64,000 nucleotides of DNA from Candidatus Villigracilis propinquus (GCA_016714565.1 JADKDM010000038.1:1-64000); one strand, 5' to 3'; shown: positions 27,782 to 36,575, numbered from the stretch's first letter. Numbers and translations are program-made. The notes: generated from the letters alone by a model not told the origin.

Positions 27782-28429
27782 ATGAAAAACACATCCTACG
27801 ATCTTATCATTTTCGATTGCGACGGCGTGTTGGTGAACAGCGAGCCGCTTGCTAATCAGGTCTATGTCCAAATTCTGGAAGAACACGGCCATCAAGTGAA
27901 CTCCGAGGAATACATGCGGGAGTTTTCAGGCGCATCCATCACGCAACGGCTGCAAGTTACCTCCCAAAAATTGAACTGGACTCCGCCCTCGAATTTCACA
28001 TCCACCTTTCAGGAACGGCTGGCCGAATTATCCATGCAGGTACTGGAACCTGTCCCCGGGATTCATGAACTCATCGAAAGCATTACCGTGCCGATCTGCA
28101 TCGGTTCGAACGGGACCCGCAGCGAGATCCTGCTTCGGTTGAAACTCGCCAATCTGACAGAGTTTTTCGGCGACGCCATCTTCAGCGGCTTGGAAGTACC
28201 GCATCCCAAACCCGCGCCTGATGTTTTCCTTGCTGCGGCCCAGTCCTTCAACATCCCTCCTTCAAGATGTATCGTCATCGAAGACAGCATCCCCGGCGTA
28301 ACGGCGGGCGTGCGGGCAGGGATGAAAGTCTATGGGTACGCGGCGTTCACGTCTGCCGAGATGTTGCAAGCCGCAGGCGCAATCCCATTTGCGAACATGA
28401 TGGAACTGAAGAGTATGCTCGCCCGGTGA
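27782..28429 (+). CDS. HAD-family hydrolase, beta-phosphoglucomutase/YieH-like
   Basis: 215 residues. Motif I FDCDGVLVNSEPLANQV, cap helices, motif II IGSNGTRSEI, motif III Lys in PHPKPAPDVFL, motif IV VIEDSIPGVTAGVRAGM. The SEP and KPAPD features place it with 6-phosphogluconate or sugar-phosphate phosphatases and beta-phosphoglucomutases. The start ATG 27782 is preferred over an in-frame ATG 72 bases upstream within the previous gene because the HAD domain begins here and a TATAAT lies 9 bases before it. Its stop overlaps the next start (GTGA). Confidence 0.83.
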   Translation: MKNTSYDLIIFDCDGVLVNSEPLANQVYVQILEEHGHQVNSEEYMREFSGASITQRLQVTSQKLNWTPPSNFTSTFQERLAELSMQVLEPVPGIHELIESITVPICIGSNGTRSEILLRLKLANLTEFFGDAIFSGLEVPHPKPAPDVFLAAAQSFNIPPSRCIVIEDSIPGVTAGVRAGMKVYGYAAFTSAEMLQAAGAIPFANMMELKSMLAR

Positions 28430-28944
28430 ATGCTGTGAAAATTCTTGAAACAGAACGCCTCTTTATTCGTCAACTCACTATCGATGATGCAAACTTTATT
28501 TTTGAATTACTGAACGATCCGTCCTTCATTCGATATATTGGAGATAGGAATATCCGAAGCGTGGAGGATGCTCAAGCCTATGTTCTTAATGGGCCTGTAG
28601 CGAGCTACGCCCAAAATGGCTTTGGTCTCAGCCTTGTCATTCTCAGAGCAACAGGCGAGTCCATTGGCATGTGCGGTCTCATCAAACGGAACGAACTGGA
28701 AGATGTGGACATTGGATACGCCTACCTGCCGCGGTACTGGTTCAAGGGATATGCTGTGGAAGCCGCACTGGCAATGAAATCATACGCAAAAGAGACGGTT
28801 CGCTTGAAGCGTCTTGTCGCTATTGTGAATCCCACCAACACAAGTTCAATCCGCGTGCTCGAAAAGATCGGCATGAAATTCGAGAGCATGTTCAAGCGCC
28901 CCGAAAGCGTTATTGATCTCAAATTATTTTCCTGTGACTTGTAA
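28426..28944 (+). CDS. GNAT-family N-acetyltransferase
   Basis: 172 residues, RimJ/RimL-like. LETERLFIRQLTIDDANFIF at the start, DVDIGYAYLPRYWFKGYAVE (acetyl-CoA-binding region with the degenerate RxxGxA loop WFKGYA), and NPTNTSSIRVLEKIGMKFES near the end are typical. Acetylates an amine of a protein or small molecule. GTG 28426 overlaps the preceding stop by 4 bases (GTGA), implying translational coupling; a GTG 9 bases on is an alternative. Confidence 0.85.
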   Translation: MNAVKILETERLFIRQLTIDDANFIFELLNDPSFIRYIGDRNIRSVEDAQAYVLNGPVASYAQNGFGLSLVILRATGESIGMCGLIKRNELEDVDIGYAYLPRYWFKGYAVEAALAMKSYAKETVRLKRLVAIVNPTNTSSIRVLEKIGMKFESMFKRPESVIDLKLFSCDL

Positions 28945-28949
28945 GCCTG

Positions 28950-28955
28950 TATAAT
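28950..28955 (+). promoter_or_regulatory. -10 box TATAAT close to a start codon
   Basis: Ends 8 bases before ATG 28964, with no ribosome site between; leaderless-type promoter of the DUF1697 remnant. The -35 region (TTTTCC) is weak. Confidence 0.4.
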
Positions 28956-28963
28956 CTCCACTT

Positions 28964-29212
28964 ATGGAAAAATACATTGCTTTTCTGCGGGCCATCAACG
29001 TGGGCGGGACAAAGATCATCAAAATGGAGGACTTGAAAAAATATTTCGAGTCCTTCGGCTGTGTCAACGTGCAGACGTATATCAACAGCGGGAATGTGAT
29101 CTTTGAGACAAAAGAGTCCGCAGGGTTGGAAGCGAAGATCGAAAAGCAGCTTGAAAAAGCGCTGGGGTACAAAGTGGAAACCTTCCTGGCGGAAGGTCGT
29201 CGAAAAATATAA
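28964..29212 (+). pseudogene. DUF1697 protein, truncated to the N-terminal half
   Basis: 82 residues matching only the start of DUF1697 proteins (usually about 180): YIAFLRAINVGGTKIIKMED, NVQTYINSGNVIFETKES, then a helix leading to YKVETFLAEG, after which the frame ends KI-stop. The expected second half does not appear in any frame before the next gene at 29225. So this looks like a true deletion rather than a one-base error. The promoter is still present. Confidence 0.7.
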
Positions 29213-29224
29213 ATAGGAGGATTG

Positions 29225-29671
29225 ATGTTGAAGAAAACATTCGCACTGGAAGCGATGCGCCAAAAAATCGAGAACGCGGAATTTACCGCGGGCGATTCAT
29301 CCGATTTTATTGACTATGGAAAGCCTGACAAAAGCCAGTTGAAAGCGGCGCAAGAAACCATTGCCAGGAAAATGAAGGAAGCCGCCGACTTGAAAGCCGA
29401 ACTTCACATGCTGATCGAACAGACTCCAAAAGAAGCTGTGGAGGAATGGGTCAATTGGCATAAGACTGTTTTGCAGGGGATCTTGCTTGAACCCAAGACG
29501 AACACCCAAGCCAAAACCCGTGCCTTCACCGCTCGTAACACGTTGGCTGAATGGGACAAGGTATTGCGAAGGGAACAAGATTATGTGGGCATCAACTGGC
29601 ATTACCTGAAGGATTACAAGGCAAAAGCAAAAAAAGAATTCAAGACCAGCTGGTGGAAATTTTGGCAATGA
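29225..29671 (+). CDS. Hypothetical helical protein
   Basis: 148 residues, highly charged and mostly helical (KAAQETIARKMKEAADLKAE; AEWDKVLRREQDYVGINWHY), no signal or membrane segment, ending in WWKFWQ. AGGAGG at 29215 precedes ATG 29225 by about 4 bases. An in-frame TTG just before it is ignored. Overlaps the TrmO-like gene by 4 bases (ATGA), so translation is coupled to it. No family recognised. Confidence 0.65.
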   Translation: MLKKTFALEAMRQKIENAEFTAGDSSDFIDYGKPDKSQLKAAQETIARKMKEAADLKAELHMLIEQTPKEAVEEWVNWHKTVLQGILLEPKTNTQAKTRAFTARNTLAEWDKVLRREQDYVGINWHYLKDYKAKAKKEFKTSWWKFWQ

Positions 29672-30138
29672 ACACATTCGCACTCTCACCCATCGCCACT
29701 GTAAAAAATATCCGCGCGGAAATTGAAGACGATAATTGGGGCGCTGTTGTCTCAGTCATCGAGCTTGATCCATCATTCGGCGAAGAAGCCATGTTTGAAG
29801 TCGAAGGTTTCTCGCATGTTGAAATCTTCTTTCTTTTTCATCGCGTGGAAGATACGAAGATCGAAACAGGTGCAAGACATCCGCGCAACAACAAAAATTG
29901 GCCGAAGGTGGGCATCTTTGCCCAGCGCGGCAAGAACAGACCCAACCGACTCGGCGCGACGATTTGCAAAGTGATAAAACGCGAAGAAAGAAATCTTTTC
30001 GTGCAGGGTCTGGATGCGATTGACGGCACGCCCGTGTTGGACATCAAACCGGTGATGAAGGAATTTTTACCAAGGGAAGATGTGACCCAGCCCGCATGGG
30101 CAACCGAGTTGATGAAGAAGTATTGGGGAAGTGAATAA
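29668..30138 (+). CDS. TrmO-like tRNA N6-threonylcarbamoyladenosine methyltransferase
   Basis: 156 residues of the TrmO/YaeB (UPF0066) family, which in E. coli methylates t6A37 of tRNA-Thr using SAM. VEGFSHVEIFFLFHRV, then GIFAQRGKNRPNRLGATICK and GLDAIDGTPVLDIKP are the conserved blocks; the RPN and DIKP motifs shape the active site. It lacks the C-terminal extension of the E. coli protein and fits the shorter archaeal/bacterial form, where the substrate is less sure. Start ATG overlaps the preceding stop. Confidence 0.8.
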   Translation: MNTFALSPIATVKNIRAEIEDDNWGAVVSVIELDPSFGEEAMFEVEGFSHVEIFFLFHRVEDTKIETGARHPRNNKNWPKVGIFAQRGKNRPNRLGATICKVIKREERNLFVQGLDAIDGTPVLDIKPVMKEFLPREDVTQPAWATELMKKYWGSE

Positions 30139-30211
30139 GCTCTTCCATCTTTTTTTGCAGTGTTGATCTGTGGTTAATTAAATTATCCCCACCCAAGGAG
30201 AAGGAGAACGC

Positions 30212-31261
30212 ATGAAAGCCATTCGCTTTATCGGTGTCAAACAACCATTGCAAATGCAGGAGATTCCCATCCCTGAGATCGGCGAGCGGGATATTTTGGT
30301 AAAGGTCAAAGCGGCAGGCATCTGCCACTCTGACGCACATTATCGCGCGGGCATTTCACCTGTCCGCCCTGTGCCGCTCACGCTGGGGCATGAGGTGGCG
30401 GGCGTCGTAGAAAAAATCGGCTTGCAAGTAACAAACGTAAAAGTCGGCGAAAGAGTCTGCCTGCATTACAACATCTCCTGTGGAGACTGCTATCACTGCT
30501 CCACGGGCAACGACCAATTCTGCGAAAAAGTTCTCATGCTCGGCCATTACACCAATGGCGGATACGCGGAATACATTTCCGTGCCTGCACGCAACGCCAT
30601 CCATCTGCCAGATGAAATCCCATTCGAGCAAGGCGCAACGCTGATGTGCGCTTCCGCCACCGCATTTCATGCTTTACGAAAAAGCAGGCTGAAAGGCGGA
30701 GAACGCGTTGCCATCTTCGGCGTGGGCGGGCTGGGACAATCCGCTGTGCAGCTTGCAAAAGCCTTCGGCGCAATCGAAGTCTATGCCGTGGACATCAACG
30801 AAGATAAACTCGATCTCGCAAAACAATATGGCGCGATCCCTGTCAACGGTAAAAAAGTGGACGCAGTAGCCGAGATCAAAAAACTCACTCACGGCAAAGG
30901 TGTGGATGTTGCCATCGAAATGATCGGCCTCCAGCAAACCATGAAGCAGGCCATTCAGGTTGCTGGAGTGATGGCACGTGTGGTTATCGTCGGCCTTTCC
31001 AACAAGCCGCTCGAGATCGACACCTACAACGAGCTGCTAGGCAACGAAGTGGAACTCATAGGCTCGAACGATCATCACTTGCAGGAACTTCCGCTATTGG
31101 TTGAAATGGCTCGCAAAAAAGTTCTGGACACCTCCCGTATCGTTACAAAGACCGTCCCTTTGGATGCGAATGTAGTCAACCACGTGCTGGATGAACTGGA
31201 AAAATTCAGCGGTGACGTCCGTACCGTTATCGTCCCCGCCTCAAACCAAGCTGACGCCTGA
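30212..31261 (+). CDS. Zinc-dependent alcohol dehydrogenase (MDR family)
   Basis: 349 residues. Catalytic zinc ligands Cys38 (GICHSD), His60-Glu61 (GHE) and a later Cys/Asp; structural zinc Cys90, 93, 96 and 104 (CGDCYHC ... FC). NAD(P) Rossmann motif GVGGLGQSAV near 171-180 followed by VYAVDINEDKL, where the Asp favours NAD. Oxidises an alcohol, substrate unknown. AAGGAGAAGG precedes the ATG. Single gene. Confidence 0.88.
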   Translation: MKAIRFIGVKQPLQMQEIPIPEIGERDILVKVKAAGICHSDAHYRAGISPVRPVPLTLGHEVAGVVEKIGLQVTNVKVGERVCLHYNISCGDCYHCSTGNDQFCEKVLMLGHYTNGGYAEYISVPARNAIHLPDEIPFEQGATLMCASATAFHALRKSRLKGGERVAIFGVGGLGQSAVQLAKAFGAIEVYAVDINEDKLDLAKQYGAIPVNGKKVDAVAEIKKLTHGKGVDVAIEMIGLQQTMKQAIQVAGVMARVVIVGLSNKPLEIDTYNELLGNEVELIGSNDHHLQELPLLVEMARKKVLDTSRIVTKTVPLDANVVNHVLDELEKFSGDVRTVIVPASNQADA

Positions 31262-31352
31262 TTCTGTTTCGACTGGGCTCAACACAAGTGTTTTGACAGA
31301 ACTCCATGCAAGCGTTTCGACGATATAATCTCCCTCTGAAAGGGTTTCATTA

Positions 31353-32084
31353 ATGACAAATCGATCTGCAACTGTGCAATTCAACCCAAAAAAAATTCTG
31401 ATCGCCCTGCTGGGTATGGTGGTGGCAATCGTCGGCTTGAGTATTTATGGGCAAAAGGTGCGATTCTTCGGCGTCGCGGATGTTCGCGGTCCGTGGCATG
31501 AATTCATTCTTGACCAGCTCATGAAGAATTTCTACCTCGATGCCGAGGGAAACATCGTCACATTTATCAATGCCTTGCTGCTGTTCATCCCTTCGCTAAT
31601 TCTGACGGCAATCGGTATCTGGAAAACTTCGGTCAAAGATAAATTCAGGTTTCACTGGATCGGACTGGCTCTGATCTTCTTCTTCCTTTCCATCGATGAA
31701 GCGGCTGTAATTCACGAGAACATGATCAAACCCATGCGCGCCATCGTAGGAGCGGAAGGTTTTTTCTATTTTGCGTGGATCATCCCCGGCATCATCATTG
31801 TCGCTGCTTTTGGGCTTGTATATCTCATGTTCTTTCTGCATCTTGAAAATAAATTCAAGGTCCTTTTCCTATTCTCTCTCGGAGTTTACATCAGCGGAGT
31901 GATCGGCGGCGAAATGATCAGCGGATATTACGCCGCAAATCTGGGGTTGAAAAATTATACCTATGCCGTGGTTGCGAGCCTTGAGGAATCCATAGAGTAT
32001 ATCGGGTGCTCCCTGATCATTTACTCACTTTTGAAATATATTGAGCATTATCTTCCTGAAGGAATCACATTCAAATCATCATGA
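31353..32084 (+). CDS. Multi-pass membrane protein of unknown function
   Basis: 243 residues with about six transmembrane segments, for example ILIALLGMVVAIVGLSIYG, INALLLFIPSLILTAIGIW, FHWIGLALIFFFLSIDEAA, WIIPGIIIVAAFGLVYLMFF, VLFLFSLGVYISGVIGGEM. The motif FFLSIDEAAVIHE within a membrane segment contains acidic residues and His that could bind a metal or act in a lipid-modifying reaction. TATAAT at 31324 is 23 bases before the start, with AAAGGG between. The next gene overlaps by 4 bases. No family named. Confidence 0.72.
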   Translation: MTNRSATVQFNPKKILIALLGMVVAIVGLSIYGQKVRFFGVADVRGPWHEFILDQLMKNFYLDAEGNIVTFINALLLFIPSLILTAIGIWKTSVKDKFRFHWIGLALIFFFLSIDEAAVIHENMIKPMRAIVGAEGFFYFAWIIPGIIIVAAFGLVYLMFFLHLENKFKVLFLFSLGVYISGVIGGEMISGYYAANLGLKNYTYAVVASLEESIEYIGCSLIIYSLLKYIEHYLPEGITFKSS

Positions 32085-32338
32085 TCCCTGACCAGATTGT
32101 TTCACTCTTCGAACTCAAACGCAATACAGGCGAGCGCGGCACGCGTAAATTCATCGCCTTCAATGGCATCGTATATGACGTAACCGACTGCCCAAAATGG
32201 CGGCTGGACATGCACGAATGGCTGCACTTCCCAGGGCAGGACCTTACCAGCGAAATGCCCGATGCCCCGCACGCTGAAGAGGTCTTCAAACATGACTGCG
32301 TAAAAATTGTTGGAAGATTGGAGACCAACGTTTCCTGA
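32081..32338 (+). CDS. Cytochrome b5-like haem-binding domain protein
   Basis: 85 residues: KFIAFNGIVYDVTDCPKWRL, MHEWLHFPGQDLTSEMPDAP, HAEEVFKHDCVKIVGRL. This is the prokaryotic cytochrome b5-like (Cyt-b5) pattern of YDVT, HxxxH(x)G.DLT and APH; His residues in HEWLH and APH could be axial haem ligands, although haem versus steroid-type binding is not settled. Start overlaps the stop of the preceding membrane protein (ATGA), so the two may form a small redox pair. Confidence 0.75.
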   Translation: MIPDQIVSLFELKRNTGERGTRKFIAFNGIVYDVTDCPKWRLDMHEWLHFPGQDLTSEMPDAPHAEEVFKHDCVKIVGRLETNVS

Positions 32339-32370
32339 CGTTGGAAATTTTGAAAACACAAAGGCGAACT

Positions 32371-34089
32371 ATGTCAAAACTCAAATGGTGGCAAACCGCA
32401 GTTTTTTATCAAATTTATCCGCGCTCCTTCGCAGACGGCAACAATGACGGCATTGGCGACTTCAAAGGCGCAACTGAAAAGCTGGATTATCTTGCCTCCC
32501 TTGGCGTGGATGCGATCTGGCTCTCCCCGCATTTCCCCTCCCCCAATTGGGATTGCGGATACGATATTTCGGATTATTGTAATGTGGCGCCCGAATATGG
32601 CTCGCTGGATGATTTCAAGACCTTCCTACACGAATCCCACAAACGAAACATCCGCGTCATTCTGGACCTTGTGCTGAATCACACCTCCGATGAGCATCCG
32701 TGGTTCGTTGAGTCAAGATCAAGCCGCGACAATCCCAAAGCGGATTGGTACGTCTGGGTCGATTCACCGCCCAATAACTGGCAATCATGTTTTGACGGCG
32801 ATGCCTGGACTTACTCGCCTGAACGTGGTCAATACTATTATCACTACTTCATGAAACAGCAGCCTGACCTGAACTGGCACAATCCTGCAGTCAAGCAAGC
32901 CATGTGGGACGCCGTCCGTTTCTGGCTGGATATGGGCGTGGACGGCTATCGTCTGGATGCCATCGGTACCATCTTTGAAGACCCCAACCTCACACCGCAC
33001 ACTGTCCCCATGAATTTGGCGGGACTGCGCCGTTTTTCAGACCTCGCAAAAACACCAGATGAACTGACCCTCAAAGATAAATACTGGAATGATATGTTCA
33101 AAAATCAATGGGGGCAGGCGGGCATTCATGAGTTGATGAAGGAACTACGCGCCGTCCTCGATGAATATGACGGTGACCGTATGCTGGTCGGTGAAGATGA
33201 CAATATTGACTACATGGGTAACGGAAAAGACGAACTGCATCTCGTTTTCAACTTTCCATTAATGAAAGTGGAAAAGATCACACCGGGCCATATCCGCCAG
33301 AATCAACAGGAACGCCTTGGCAGGATCGAAAATCTCTCTGCTGAAAAGGGCTGGCCTTGCAACACGCTCGGCAACCACGACTCTTCGAGAATGTACACCC
33401 GCTACGGTAACAAATTGCACGGTCCCGAATTAGCCCGCCTGCACGCGGCACTCGTCCTCACGTTGAAAGGGACACCTTTCCTGTATAACGGGGAAGAGAT
33501 CGGCATGACCGACTACATGCTCACCGATATTTCACAAGTCAAAGACACAATGGGAACCTGGTATTACCACGCCATCGTCACCGACATGGGCGTCCATCCA
33601 GATGAGGCCATACTCCGCACCGCTGAAATGACCCGTGATAAAAACCGCACCCCCATGCACTGGACAAGCGGCACAAATGCAGGATTCTCGTCTAAAGACG
33701 CAAACACCTGGCTGCCCGTCAACCCGAACTTCAAAGATGGCATCAATGTTTTAGATCAGGAGAAAAACCCAAGCTCGCTCCTGCATTACTACAAACACCT
33801 GTTGCGAATCCGCAAGGAATCCCCAGCCTTGAAAGAGGGAGAGTACCTTCCCCTGCATGATGAAGCAGGTGAATATTTTGCTTTTCTCCGCCAGTGTGCC
33901 GAGCAGACAGTTTTGGTTGTGCTGAATTTCTCCGCAAGCACATTGGAACTGGACTTCTCCAGCATAAAAGAGATCAACGCAGCCAAAATGAGGTCCATCT
34001 TCTCCAGCGCGGAAAGGCGGACGGGCGAGATCGCCTCGAAGTTCAAAGTCAGTCCATTTGAAGTGCTCATCGCGGAAGTAAATTCGTGA
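32371..34089 (+). CDS. GH13 alpha-glucosidase (oligo-1,6-glucosidase type)
   Basis: 572 residues. WWQTAVFYQIYPRSFADGNN at the start, region I DLVLNHTSDEHPWF, region II GVDGYRLDAI with the Asp nucleophile, acid/base Glu in MLVGEDDNIDY, region IV LGNHDSSRMYTRYG, then GTPFLYNGEEIGM. A cytosolic exo-acting glucosidase hydrolysing alpha-1,4 or alpha-1,6 (or alpha-1,1) glucosides; no signal peptide. ATG 32371 chosen because an in-frame TTG upstream adds residues unlike the family. Overlaps the next gene by 4 bases (GTGA). Confidence 0.9.
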   Translation: MSKLKWWQTAVFYQIYPRSFADGNNDGIGDFKGATEKLDYLASLGVDAIWLSPHFPSPNWDCGYDISDYCNVAPEYGSLDDFKTFLHESHKRNIRVILDLVLNHTSDEHPWFVESRSSRDNPKADWYVWVDSPPNNWQSCFDGDAWTYSPERGQYYYHYFMKQQPDLNWHNPAVKQAMWDAVRFWLDMGVDGYRLDAIGTIFEDPNLTPHTVPMNLAGLRRFSDLAKTPDELTLKDKYWNDMFKNQWGQAGIHELMKELRAVLDEYDGDRMLVGEDDNIDYMGNGKDELHLVFNFPLMKVEKITPGHIRQNQQERLGRIENLSAEKGWPCNTLGNHDSSRMYTRYGNKLHGPELARLHAALVLTLKGTPFLYNGEEIGMTDYMLTDISQVKDTMGTWYYHAIVTDMGVHPDEAILRTAEMTRDKNRTPMHWTSGTNAGFSSKDANTWLPVNPNFKDGINVLDQEKNPSSLLHYYKHLLRIRKESPALKEGEYLPLHDEAGEYFAFLRQCAEQTVLVVLNFSASTLELDFSSIKEINAAKMRSIFSSAERRTGEIASKFKVSPFEVLIAEVNS

Positions 34090-34304
34090 GCGAAGAAAAA
34101 CCAAAACGAAAGGCATTCGTCACCCTCTGCGGGCGTATCTACCGCGACACAGACCCGCAGTATTTCCCCTCTGCTGAACACCGCGGGCGAAAGCTTCTCT
34201 TATGCACAGATGCCTGCCTCGGCGCATTTTTATCCGACCCAGATTTGTTTTGCAAAGTTCACAAAAATTTGGAGAAAAATAAAACGCATGTGGAAATCGG
34301 GTGA
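34086..34304 (+). CDS. Small YHS/TRASH-like cysteine protein
   Basis: 72 residues with GTG start overlapping the glucosidase stop. LCGRIYRDTDPQYFPSAEHR then LLLCTDACLGAFLSDPDLFC resembles a YHS/TRASH metal-binding module: a first Cys, F-x-G-R-type strand and C-x3-C followed by AF and a helix. Possible metal chaperone or sensor; function unknown. Overlaps the DUF402 gene by 17 bases in another frame. Confidence 0.55.
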   Translation: MSEEKPKRKAFVTLCGRIYRDTDPQYFPSAEHRGRKLLLCTDACLGAFLSDPDLFCKVHKNLEKNKTHVEIG

Positions 34305-34908
34305 GATCATTGCTTGGAAAGAACTTTATAGGGAACGTGTCTGGCATGCCGTATCAACAATTGTCATCAAAGATACGCCACAGGAAGTTGTACTGGCAAT
34401 CATCCCCGGTGCAGACCGATTAATCGAAGAACATTATCCACAAGGCAAAAATAATGGATACCGGCGCTGGGATTTCAAAAATAAAGACTGGACACTCGAA
34501 AAACATCCGTGGCACACCAACCGCTTGTTATGCATCCTTGAGCCTGAAAAATATTATTCAACAATTTATTTCTGGAATAATGAAAGTAATAAGTTTCTGT
34601 ATTACTACATCAACTTCCAACTTCCATTCAAAAGAACCCAGCAGAGTATAAAGACACTAGACTTGGATCTTGATCTGGTCATCAATCCGGATTTTTCCTT
34701 TGAATGGAAGGACTTGGATGATTATCAAAAGGGAATCGAAACTGGAATTATTTTGCCGCAATGGGTAGATGAAATCGAAACTGCGAAAATTGAGGTTCTT
34801 GGCAGACTTGAAAGACACGAATACCCATTCGATAATTCATGGCTCAATTGGAAACCGAATCTAAAATGGCCTCTTCCTCAACTGCCAGCAAACTGGGAGG
34901 AAATTTAG
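34288..34908 (+). CDS. DUF402 domain protein
   Basis: 206 residues. GEIIAWKELYRERVWHAVST, PGADRLIEEHYPQGKNNGYR, then YYSTIYFWNNESNKFLYYYI and TLDLDLDLVINPDFSFEWKD fit DUF402, a beta-barrel family that includes nucleoside-diphosphate-hydrolysing and RNA-related enzymes. The acidic DLDLDLVINPD strand is the conserved core. ATG 34288 has GGAG 15 bases upstream; earlier in-frame ATG 34210 lies deep in the preceding gene. Exact activity unknown. Confidence 0.68.
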   Translation: MWKSGEIIAWKELYRERVWHAVSTIVIKDTPQEVVLAIIPGADRLIEEHYPQGKNNGYRRWDFKNKDWTLEKHPWHTNRLLCILEPEKYYSTIYFWNNESNKFLYYYINFQLPFKRTQQSIKTLDLDLDLVINPDFSFEWKDLDDYQKGIETGIILPQWVDEIETAKIEVLGRLERHEYPFDNSWLNWKPNLKWPLPQLPANWEEI

Positions 34909-35217
34909 AGGTAGAAAACGATCCTTCCAAGCAAGGCAATTCAAATATGAAAGATATGAATTCAAAAAGTGGAACATCACGATGCAGAAACCATCGTCGA
35001 GACTCCAGTCTCTTTGACGGTGAATGGTCAGGTGTGGATCAAATTCATCAGGTGATTTTTTCTGTTATACTTGATTGTGAATTTTGTCACTAAACCGAGG
35101 GACATCCATCCGCTCAAAGCATGAGCAATGAAACTTACCAAATCAGACAAGGTAGGAAATAATCAAATTGCGGGCTTATTATTGGCAAACAAAGAAAAGT
35201 CGAAAGGATCTTTAATC
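34909..35217. other. Intergenic region with promoter of the accessory operon
   Basis: 309 bases. The first half contains a short protein-like frame (QFKYERYEFKKWNITMQKPS, up to 35020) without a start, perhaps a gene remnant. The second half carries a -10 TATACT at 35066-35071 with weak -35 TTCATC at 35044, and the Rex-like palindrome at 35075-35092. An in-frame ATG at 35128 would extend the next gene by 30 residues, but GAAAGGATC before 35218 favours the shorter start. Confidence 0.5.
35075..35092. promoter_or_regulatory. Rex-like operator (degenerate)
   Basis: TTGTGAATTTTGTCACTA matches 12 of the 14 fixed positions of the Rex consensus TTGTGAAnnnnTTCACAA and starts 3 bases after the -10 box. 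The same geometry occurs at 37858. A repressor here would block the transcription start. A Crp/Fnr-type site is an alternative. Confidence 0.45.
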
Positions 35218-35574
35218 ATGAAGTTAAACGAAATCATAAAACTTGTAGACGGAATCGTACTAACCCCTGACCTCAACACGAACATCAATATCCACGGCGG
35301 ATATGGCGCGGACTTGATGAGTGATGTATTGGCCGCGAGCCAGCCCAATGCAGCGTTATTAACCGGTCTTACCAACCCACAAGTAGTACGCACTGCTCAA
35401 ATGGCAGATTTTCGAGCGATCATTTTTGTGCGCGGCAAGCAGCCCCAGCGTGAAACTCTTGACCTTGCCAATCAGGAAAACATGCCGCTGATCACCAGCC
35501 CGCTTGGCATGTTCGAGTTATGCGGGCGGCTGCATAAAGCTGGACTTCCAAGTTTTGAATCAAATGTGTCCTAA
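35218..35574 (+). CDS. DRTGG-domain protein
   Basis: 118 residues: LNEIIKLVDGIVLTPDLNTN, GGYGADLMSDVLAASQPNAA, VVRTAQMADFRAIIFVRGKQ. DRTGG domains are small alpha/beta domains of unknown function also found next to CBS pairs and in phosphotransacetylases; in anaerobes stand-alone copies accompany hydrogenase and NADH-module operons. First gene of a four-gene operon; overlaps the next by 11 bases. ATG 35218 chosen for its ribosome site. Confidence 0.72.
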   Translation: MKLNEIIKLVDGIVLTPDLNTNINIHGGYGADLMSDVLAASQPNAALLTGLTNPQVVRTAQMADFRAIIFVRGKQPQRETLDLANQENMPLITSPLGMFELCGRLHKAGLPSFESNVS

Positions 35575-36571
35575 CAGAATCCGCACCGAGCAGGAAGTAA
35601 ACGGGCGTCGTGGTCGCGTCATCACCGACCAGGACGCGCACGACATCAACCGCGTAGAGGAACTGTCCTACGATCTAAAGATCCAGGAGGTAATGACAAA
35701 AAAGGTATCCACAGCCAGCCCTGAAATGTCATTATCAGAAGTACTGGAAATACTGCGCATCAACCGCATCTCCGGCGTTCCCGTTGTGGAAGACGATGAA
35801 CTGGTTGGCGTGATTAGCATCGAAGACATCGTGCGCGCCATGGAAAGAAACGACCTGACCGAAACCGTCGGACAATACATGACACGCAATCTCGTAACCG
35901 TTGCCAGCTACGACACCATCGTCAAAGCCATGCAAACTTTCGCCGAAAAACGTGTTGGCCGCCTGCCGGTCGTGGATGAGAACAAAAAGCTCGTTGGCAT
36001 GATCACCAAGGGAGATATCACACGCGGCATTTTGCTCGCGCTTCAAAAAGACTACAAGGAAGAGGAAGTCCGCCGCTACCGAGCCAGCCACCTCTTCGAA
36101 GACATCATCTCCGACCGCACCACGCTTGTGCTGCGCTACAACATCAAAGCCCAGAACTTCACACACGGCGGAACCGCCTCAAGTAATATCAAACGTGCCC
36201 TGCTGCGGCTCGGCGCGGATGCTCAAATCGCGCGTCGCTGCGGCATTGCCGTGTACGAAGCCGAAATGAATCTCATTATCCACTCCACACGCGGCGGCAT
36301 CCTCAAACTGGAAGTGGAACCGCACCGCATCACCATGTCCACCACAGACGACGGCCCCGGCATTCCCGATATCGAACAAGTGCTGCAACCCGGTTACTCC
36401 ACCGCCACCGACCAGGTTCGCGAGATGGGGTTCGGCGCCGGCATGGGGCTGGTCAACATCAAACGCTGCGTCGACAGCATGGACATTGAATCAACCGTGG
36501 GCAAAGGCACCAAACTTGTCATGCGGATCCACATCCCAACCGAAAACTTGAATGGACGCAAGAAGGAATAA
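35564..36571 (+). CDS. CBS-pair protein with HATPase (anti-sigma/histidine-kinase-like) domain
   Basis: 335 residues. A CBS pair at about 38-170 (IQEVMTKKVSTASPEMSLSE, ISGVPVVEDDELVGVISIED; VGQYMTRNLVTVASYDTIVK, VGRLPVVDENKKLVGMITKG) binds adenine nucleotides. The C-terminal 130 residues are a GHKL ATPase: NIKRALLRLGADAQIARRC, TTDDGPGIPD and GFGAGMGLVNIKRCVDSMD. No HisKA helix or His phosphoacceptor, so it resembles RsbW-type switch kinases. It sits between two DRTGG genes, the arrangement known near [FeFe]-hydrogenase genes; it probably senses energy charge for the hydrogenase system. Confidence 0.83.
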   Translation: MCPNRIRTEQEVNGRRGRVITDQDAHDINRVEELSYDLKIQEVMTKKVSTASPEMSLSEVLEILRINRISGVPVVEDDELVGVISIEDIVRAMERNDLTETVGQYMTRNLVTVASYDTIVKAMQTFAEKRVGRLPVVDENKKLVGMITKGDITRGILLALQKDYKEEEVRRYRASHLFEDIISDRTTLVLRYNIKAQNFTHGGTASSNIKRALLRLGADAQIARRCGIAVYEAEMNLIIHSTRGGILKLEVEPHRITMSTTDDGPGIPDIEQVLQPGYSTATDQVREMGFGAGMGLVNIKRCVDSMDIESTVGKGTKLVMRIHIPTENLNGRKKE

Positions 36572-36575
36572 ATCC

